DNA from: Cheiracanthium punctorium
Taxonomy: Eukaryota; Arthropoda; Arachnida; Araneae; Cheiracanthiidae
Assembly (NCBI GenBank): GCA_038373885.1
Contig: JAWZYV010001818.1
Location: 186,001-250,000 of the forward strand
Reading direction: 5' to 3'
Length of the DNA stretch: 64,000 bases
Both the position numbers and the translations under genes were made by a program. Below are positions 57,823 to 64,000 of the stretch, piece by piece. Every line of letters begins with the position of its first letter. Position 1 is the stretch's first letter. The notes beneath the pieces were generated by a model. That model made no database searches and had not been told where the DNA came from. It saw only the letters and a program-made list of their open reading frames with translations.

Positions 57823-58526
57823 CCCTGTGGAAGGTTAACTCAAAGTTGTATTCGCAAAAATTAGTTTGATAAATTTTGTATACCCTGATCTGAAATGACA
57901 GTAAGACGGAATTATCCATTAGGCTAAGTAGGCTTTAGCCTATGTGCCCCGACCATTTCAGATCCCCTCATGGAGGCAAGTCATAAAGAAAAAGTATAAT
58001 TAAGTTTATACATTTTTAGAATGCCATATTTAATGGATTAGTGAAAGTATGAATAGGAAATATTTATAGCTAAGTCACTTGTTAGCTGTAATAGGCACAT
58101 GAAAAGTTGGACGTAGATGTGAAGCTCGCATTTCCAAATGACCCATTTAGAATTGTGCGTATTTCTGTAACATGTTCAGTTAAATGCATTTTAACAAAAT
58201 AGAATACACTTATACTCCAAAGCACAACAATAGCATATTTATTACAATATCCATTGTTTAGAAATTTATTGAAAAGTCGAGGTATAAAGGTATGAAAGAG
58301 AAATTCTGATTGATCTTCAAGTCTAGATGGTTTATATAGAGGGGCCACAAAATTTTTGTAGTCCCTAGGCCTCAATTAATGAAAACATGATTAATATAAA
58401 ATTTTCAACATTCTTAAGAAGGTATTATCATTTAAAAACACACAATGAAATATTGAATATTTACTTAAGTTCCTTTTCCTGTCGTGCTTTCTGAAGTTAT
58501 TTGCTTTCTTGGAAATATCTGTTCAT
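57823..58526. other. Possible degraded DNA element
   Basis: Around 57915 (CATTAGGCTAAGTAGGCTTT) and in reverse around 58375 (GAGGCCTAGGGACTACAAAA) are GC-richer, loosely inverted blocks. They resemble a common hAT-derived repeat with GGCCTAGGG, but no duplication is clear. The minus-strand open frame between them (58082-58375) shows no recognisable domain. Confidence 0.3.
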
Positions 58527-58680
58527 TAGGGATGGACGCGAGACGCGAGAAATCTCGCATTGTCTCGCGTTCTCGTCTCTTCTTGCGAGACGAGACAGGC
58601 AATTTTTTTTGCCAGACGAGACAGATTCTTGTTCCGCTCGAGATTTCTCGCAAGAATTGTCCGTCTCGCATAAATTTACG
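58527..58680 (+). mobile_element. Degenerate hAT-type MITE of GAGACG motifs
   Basis: It starts TAGGGATGGACGCGAGACG and contains TCTTGCGAGACGAGACAGGC and CAGACGAGACAG. The right terminus and the 8-bp duplication are lost. Confidence 0.65.
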
Positions 58681-59580
58681 ATACGAATTTCTTTTTAATC
58701 AGTATAGCAGTGCTGCATTTAAGGAGATATGCCATCCTGAAAAGGGACACTTTGCCTGAAGCCTCTACCGTTTAACATGCGTCTCCTTTGTTTTCGTTCC
58801 TGGTATACTATCAGCACTCTACAATACGCAAAAACACGTAACATTTAAAATTAGGAAGTACGAGTGACAAAACACATAAAGGATAAGAGAAAAAAAGAAA
58901 CGGAAAAAAATAAAGAAAGCAGAGAGTATTAGCAGACAGAAAAATAATATGTAAACAGAGGAACGGCGGTACGGTATGTCCTAAGCCTGGACATATTTAG
59001 ATTTGGCCCCGGAGCACTAACTTTGGGGCCCCCTTCACTATCAGAAGCATTTTAACCCATTTTTGACCGCTGTTGACTTTTCGCAACATACAGCTCTTTT
59101 AAGATTGCCAAAATTAAATTTTAAAATTACGTACATATATTTGAGCAAGATTATACATTTAAAAATCATTTATTTTTATTTTAATATTTGTAGCCCTTTT
59201 GCATAATTAGCTCATAAGGAAGCTAAGTCAGGGGCGGCTATTATATGACACACGTGTCAAGTTTCGTAGAAAATTTTCCTGTGCCAACAAAATATTTTTA
59301 ATTTTCTTTTCTTCTTTAAAACATAAAACACAAAGCACTAGTACTCGAAAATTGCATTTCAGTTAACTGTAGTTTTTCTACTTTGGTCAAATTGTTTTTA
59401 TCACCCCAGAAATATGTCTCTAACTTTATCTAGTGACAGACAATCAGGTAATAGCCATTATACGTGTACATTTGCGTCTTCATCCCTCCAATCCCCTGTA
59501 ATTTTTGCGGCGGAGAGCGCTTTCGAGTCCATTTGTGATAAATGACAGCTCTGGAAACACCCACTCGAAGGAAATCTGTG
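58681..59580. other. No gene recognised
   Basis: AT-rich with a GGCCCCGGAGC...TTGGGGCCCCC patch at 59004-59035 that may be the edge of an old hAT element. Nothing else could be supported. Confidence 0.35.
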
Positions 59581-59588
59581 ATGGACCC

Positions 59589-60381
59589 TAGAGATGAGAC
59601 GGGCTCAGCCCGAGCCCGGGCCCGACTCGGGCTCGGGCTCTGTAATTCACGATTGCGTTCAGGCTCGGGCTCTGTAATTCCCGATTGCGTTCAGGCTCGG
59701 GCTCGTGAAAAATTTCTCCTTTGTTGAACATTATCCTTGAAACAGATTTTAAAAAGTGATTCATGGGATAAATAGACGTACTTATTTTTAAAAATAGCGG
59801 CACGGGGGACTAGAAGGTGTGTGAAGTAGAGATGAGTTCGGGCTCATTTTTTGAAGCCCGAGCCCGCCCGAGCCCGAGCAATACTGTTAAAGTTGGAGCC
59901 CGAGCCCGAAATTTCAGCTAAAGACAAATAAAATTAACTACTTCATTAATAAGATACAATAAATTTTGGAGCTTCACACACCTTCTAGTCCCCCGTGCCG
60001 ATATTTTTTAAAATAAGTACGTCTATTTATCCCATGAATCACTTTTTAAAATCTGTTTCAAGGATAATGTTCAACAAAGGAGAAATTTTTCACGAGCCCG
60101 AGCCCGCCCGAGCCCGAACGCAATCGTGAATTACAGAGCCCGAGCCCGAGTCGGGCCCAGGCTCGGGCTCGGGCTTTCGGGCTCGGGCTGAGCCCGTCTC
60201 ATCTCTAGTGTGAAGCTCCAAAATTTATTGTATCTTATTAATGAAGTAGTTAATTTTATTTGTCTTTAGCTGAAATTTCGGGCTCGGGCTCCAACTTTAA
60301 TAATATTGCTCGGGCTCGGGCGGGCTCGGATTAAAAGTCTTCGGGCTCGGGCTTCAAAAAATGAGCCCGAACTCATCTCTA
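59589..60381. mobile_element. hAT-type GGGCTC MITE carrying an inverted copy of itself
   Basis: The outer ends are TAGAGATGAGACGGGCTC and (reverse) TAGAGATGAGTTCGGGCTC. ATGGACCC (59581-59588) and ATGGCCCC (60382-60389) form an 8-bp duplication with one mismatch. Removing the inner element and one TSD copy leaves about 404 bp, close to the other family members. Confidence 0.88.
59827..60207. mobile_element. Inner GGGCTC MITE, inserted in the outer one
   Basis: 381 bp, opposite orientation to the outer element. TAGAGATGAGTTCGGGCTC and (reverse) TAGAGATGAGACGGGCTC ends. Exact 8-bp duplication GTGTGAAG at 59819-59826 and 60208-60215. Large parts are the reverse complement of the outer element, so the locus can form a long hairpin. 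Confidence 0.9.
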
Positions 60382-60504
60382 ATGGCCCCAGCCTTCGGAC
60401 CTCAGGTCCTACGTACGGAATCCCCATACGCATTTCCCTTCTACCCGTTAGTCTTCCCTTCAACTACCCGAAGGTATTGCGGCCTATTTAATACGCGTGA
60501 ACCC

Positions 60505-60660
60505 AGTGGGCGGCCAGCGTTATCCCTCATGAATTGACAGACAATTTGGCATCCATACCCAAACCGGGATTCGAACCCGGACCCAAGGCTTGATAGAATG
60601 GTTACCCCCTATGTAACCATTCTATCGAGGTAATTGAGATTTTACCAACCCCTGGGTGGT
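60505..60660 (-). mobile_element. tRNA-derived SINE
   Basis: The minus strand has GGGTCCGGGTTCGAATCCCGG (B box) and a GGTTTGGGTATGG, ATGAGGGATAACGCTGGCCG tail like the copy at 30611. The A-box side (TGGTTACATAGGGGGTAACC, ATTCTATC repeats) is rearranged. Confidence 0.6.
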
Positions 60661-62014
60661 AAAATCTCAATATAATTTCAGATAAAATAAAAATCATACT
60701 TTTCTTTATCTTAATGTAAACTATATATAATACATAAATTTGCTTTTTGCATAATAGTGTATTTTAGAGGAAATTTATGAATTCAGAGAACATCAAGTCA
60801 AACTTTTTCAATAGTCTTAACAAAGAAGAACTCTGCTTGGGCATCTACCTTGAAAATCCTAGCAAAGTACAATGACACTGCATTTCTTTAGAAAAAAAGC
60901 ATTTTTAAACCTGATGGTTTAGTTTTTTTATTTTCCCATTTTATTTAAAAACATACTACAGCAATCGCAAAAAGTAAAAGAATAAATAAACTTGAGAAAT
61001 TAACAAAGCCAAACTCCGTGAATAGTGGGTCCGCTGGGGCAAAGAACTCCAGCATAAGTAAAACAGGATTTTATTTTATTTATTTTTACTCTTTTTTCAA
61101 CATTTTAAATTAATCTACTATTAAAAAGCATCTTTCCCGCGACCTGAGGGAAAAAAAAAACCCAACTACTTTAATTGAAAATCGGTGGAATAGTATTGAA
61201 GTAGTTCAACTGGTGAGTGTCAAGCGGATGTGGAATTTTTTTTTTCCCTTCTATCTAGGGTTATTGTTGTCGTTTTGCTGTTTTTGCATGTTTTGAGAAT
61301 AAACTGCTCGTGAAATATAATGGAATCGTGAGAATGGAATCCAAGTAAACAAAAATAAACGACACTATCTCGGTGGAAACGCTGATTTGGAAATCTGGAA
61401 ATCCGGCCCTCTCGTAGTTAATGCGTAGTTACATTTTTGTCACTGCTTGTCTTAGGGTTGTAAATAAATATTTATATTTTCAAATAAATTATTTATTTTT
61501 ATGAAATTATTGTTGGCTAGAATTTCAATTCTTAAGCACTTTTTTTTAAATCTCATTCTACACAACAGATGACAATACCAGACTATTTTTAACATAATTC
61601 GGGGATAATTTATTTTTAAATATATGCTAGCAGCACTCATATCCGTGTATTTGTGATATCCGTTCTGCAATCTTATCTAACATTTTTTTTTGTACTTACG
61701 CTCAAAGAAAACTTTACAAATATTTATTTCTTTTACCAAGTAAGTTTAATAAAATTTTCCTTTCGTGTGTGAAACATATATTTTTAAAGATTCCCTGCTT
61801 TCTAGGAATCACAATAACCATGAATGTTGGCTTTTCATAGAGAAATTTAACGTTTTTCAACTTCGCGCTAAAAAAACTATCCAAAACCTTAAATTGAATA
61901 CATACATAAGCGGGCGCGGGCGGTTCGTTCGAATGGTGCTGCCATTTATCACTGCACTTAAGAACGAACATGAGGACTTAACTAAATTTCTATACAAACT
62001 GCGTTTTTTTTTAC
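60661..62014. other. No gene recognised
   Basis: AT-rich with several T and A runs. Short open frames exist but show no recognisable domain. Confidence 0.35.
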
Positions 62015-62088
62015 TTTCCGGGCTCGAACTGCGGACCTTGAGAGGCCAGTATGCTAACCAGCAGACGTTAGGTACACCGCGTTAAATG
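62015..62088 (-). mobile_element. tRNA-like SINE head
   Basis: On the minus strand CGCGGTGTACCTAACGTCTG, GGTTAGCATACTGGCC and GTCCGCAGTTCGAGCCCGG give A-box-like and B-box elements. Cloverleaf pairing is not complete, so a SINE head or decayed tRNA rather than a functional gene. Confidence 0.45.
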
Positions 62089-62249
62089 ACTAAGGTTTGA
62101 AATGAGAATTGTTTCAATTTCGGGAACTTTTATGCAAATTATTTGCATAAAATTAGACTTTTGTTACATTACTTGAAATTCAAACATTTTGGGATTTTTA
62201 TCCGTTTCAAGCGACTGGGAATCCAGTACGACCGCAGGGGAAAAAAAAT

Positions 62250-62765
62250 GAGATTTTGCGCAGACTGTTTCAAACTGCGTGAGTCTTTATTCACGTACCA
62301 CATTGAAACGACTAACGCGAAAGAGATGAAATTTGGTGACATGATAGGTGATCTCTTAAATAAATTACACGGATCAAATTTTTTAAAAATGTGAATAGAT
62401 TTTGCGATTTTGCGAAAACTGTTTCAAAATGCGTATTTGTTCGCTCATAATGTAATAACGACAAAGACGAATGAAATGAAATTTGATGACATGATAGATG
62501 GTCACTCATCGTAAACTAAGGGCATCGAATTTTTAAAAAAATCTGATTGGATTTTGAGTTTTTTGTGAAAATCGTTTTAAACTGCTTAAACTGTTGTTCG
62601 CGCATCATGTAATAACGACTTAAGCGAATAAAGCAAGATTTAGTGACGTGATAGGTGGCCAAACAACTTCAACTAAGCGCGTAGGAATTTTTAAAATTTG
62701 GATTATGTTTTGAGATTTTGTAAAAATTATTCAAAATGTGTAAATCCCAGCTATAATATGTTCGC
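62250..62765 (+). repeat. Decayed tandem repeat, about 153-bp unit
   Basis: Units start at about 62250 (GAGATTTTGCGCAGACTGTT), 62404 (CGATTTTGCGAAAACTGTTT), 62556 (GAGTTTTTTGTGAAAATCGT) and 62709 (GAGATTTTGTAAAAATTATT). Each continues with TAATAACGAC-like and TGACATGATAGGTG-like blocks. An earlier partial unit may begin near 62100. Divergence is high. Confidence 0.7.
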
Positions 62766-62799
62766 ACTTTTTGCAAAATAAGTGCAGACTTTTTCTAGC

Positions 62800-63100
62800 T
62801 AGGTGGTGGTTTTATAAAGCGTCTATTGTTGCGTCCGCTACTATTTCCCCACAAATAACATGTTTTCCATGTATAGAATAGATGCTCTAGATGCATGTCT
62901 TCCAATACAACGTCCTATTTCTGAAAAACTGACATCCTTAACATCCCATGCATGAATTTGACCTCTTTTAATATCTGAAGCATCAGATCTTTGGACATCC
63001 CCTATTTGATCAAACATTCAAAATCACATATTTCTGTCTAAATTATCATCTGACTATAAATTAAAATGCGCCAAAAGTCCTATAAAAATATTGCACACAG
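62800..63100 (-). pseudogene. Second Tc1-like HTH fragment, minus strand
   Basis: Reverse complement of the 49720-50025 region at roughly 80 percent similarity by eye: GCGTCCGCTACTATTTCCCC, CATGTCTTCCAATACAACGT and GGACATCCCCTATTTGATCA correspond to the same codons. It gives SDIKRG, DVSFSEIGRCIGRHASRASN and VADATIDAL with frame breaks. Confidence 0.5.
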
Positions 63101-63148
63101 CAGATCATAATGTTAAATGAAGAAAGTGAAATAACAAACGCAGTGATA

Positions 63149-63420
63149 ATATTGGGTCGGCAAAAAAAGTAGTTGCGTTTTTTACTTTTTTGCATGAAAT
63201 TCAAACAAATAAATTTTCAATCAAGAAACCATTCTTCATGTTCAACCGTATTTGTGTAACTTTAATTTTTGTAGTCAGAAGAGCAGAGAACAGATTCTCA
63301 CTCCTGTCAGCATTTCACCTGTCTAAGAAAACCATTAAATACTCAATAACAATTTCAAAATTAGAAAGATTCTCAAAATCGTAAGCAGTCGTTTTGCATT
63401 TTTCTTTAAATCATGTATAC
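63149..63420 (+). mobile_element. mariner-like terminus, truncated
   Basis: TTGGGTCGGCAAAAAAAGTA after TA closely resembles the terminal repeat of canonical mariner elements (TTGGGTNGGCAAAAAAGT). The sequence beyond is noncoding and no second end is found. Confidence 0.5.
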
Positions 63421-63699
63421 GGACCAAGGAGGTTTTGGGGCCACGGTTAATTTGGACCACTGACTAAATATTCTAATTTCTACCCCTGATATTTTCAGTA
63501 CAAAAAACTTTAAGAATAGAAATAATATTTTCCATCTAAATAATATTTATTTCTTTTAACTGTCGCAAGCGAAATTAATGTAGGGCGAAAAGTTCGGAAC
63601 CTACAAATAGCGTTTTTCAATTTGCAGAAAGTCCCTTAAAATCGCGCAAAAAAGAATTCGCAATATCTCTGGTAGTTACCGTAAAAAATTCGTGAATTT

Positions 63700-63932
63700 G
63701 TATTTAGGTTAATTTGAAGGCTTTCTTTCGTTTAACAAAGTCAAAATAGAGTGTTGCCATTGAGAAAATTGAAGTTTAGGCATAATTAAATATGAAGACG
63801 GCCCTTATGCAAATTAAACTAATAGTAAATTAAAGTATACGTTATTTGCAAACGAATGGCATATATAACTTTGTTGTACGCCGAACGACGGCCAAATAAA
63901 GAGCAAGTGGGAGGTTTTTTTTTCCGCAGCTG
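63700..63932 (+). mobile_element. Terminal part of the CAGCTGCGG Tc1-like family
   Basis: It matches 50640-50790 in the same orientation: ATGAAGACGGCCCTTATGCA, TTGTTGTACGCCGAACGACG, AGCAAGTGGGAG and CCGCAGCTG next to TA (63933-63934). Confidence 0.7.
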
Positions 63933-64000
63933 TATATGCACTTATTTTTATACAACTATCTGGATTTAAAAAATAGACACTTTTATGGCCATTTTCTTGA

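Noticed and set aside
59542..60491. Arg/Pro/Leu-rich frames
   Set aside because: They are translations of GGGCTC/GAGCCC motifs inside the nested hAT MITEs.
62015..62088. tRNA gene on the minus strand
   Set aside because: A- and B-box-like elements are present, but acceptor and anticodon stems do not pair convincingly. The same holds for 29450, 30611, 52790 and 60505, which share SINE bodies.

Overview
This is about 64 kb of AT-rich eukaryotic DNA. It has no long open reading frames, no operons and no bacterial signals, but many transposon remnants: hAT, Tc1/mariner, piggyBac-like, tRNA-headed SINEs and RTE-like LINE tails. One exon encodes a GRY/HPEWDGRY-rich cuticle-like peptide and another encodes two C2H2 zinc fingers. 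An arthropod is the best fit. I lean towards an arachnid, probably a spider, but the sequence alone does not prove that.

Layout. 1-6.5 kb: the end of a 308-bp tandem array, a LINE tail, and two reverse-strand copies of a long interspersed repeat (called RptX here). RptX is interrupted by a hAT MITE and a dead Tc1 element. 6.5-9.7 kb: a probable terminal coding exon (minus strand) and a cuticle-like coding exon (plus strand) split by a MITE. 9.7-14.7 kb: a piggyBac-like deletion derivative, a hAT MITE, a third reverse RptX copy, a LINE tail, a decayed satellite and an endonuclease (EEP) relict. 15-26 kb: T-rich, gene-poor DNA with a zinc-finger relict, a possible terminal exon with a poly(A) signal, a large inverted repeat and scattered MITEs. 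26-31 kb: short hAT MITEs, the terminal C2H2 exon (minus) and several SINEs. 31-38 kb: more MITEs, a SINE broken twice by the same MITE family, and two spliced-looking 5-prime exons of a minus-strand gene whose first coding exon begins MSELSSTPDIN. 38-42 kb: a hAT element with a DUF4371-like transposase fragment. 42-48 kb: forward RptX copies. 48-52.5 kb: a 4.6-kb mariner-type element (DD41D spacing) holding two decayed transposases, an internal duplication and a nested Tc1-like element. 52.5-64 kb: SINEs, piggyBac-like and hAT MITEs (one family nested in itself), two decayed tandem repeats and a second Tc1-like remnant.

Host genes appear only as isolated exons: 7.6 kb minus, 8.7 kb plus, 16.5 kb plus, and 27.6/35.7/36.1 kb minus. 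No complete gene is visible. The most distinctive feature is a MITE family (six copies, about 395-442 bp) with 7-bp target duplications. Its ends carry several TGACGTCA palindromes, two copies are almost identical, and one copy sits inside the cuticle-like exon.
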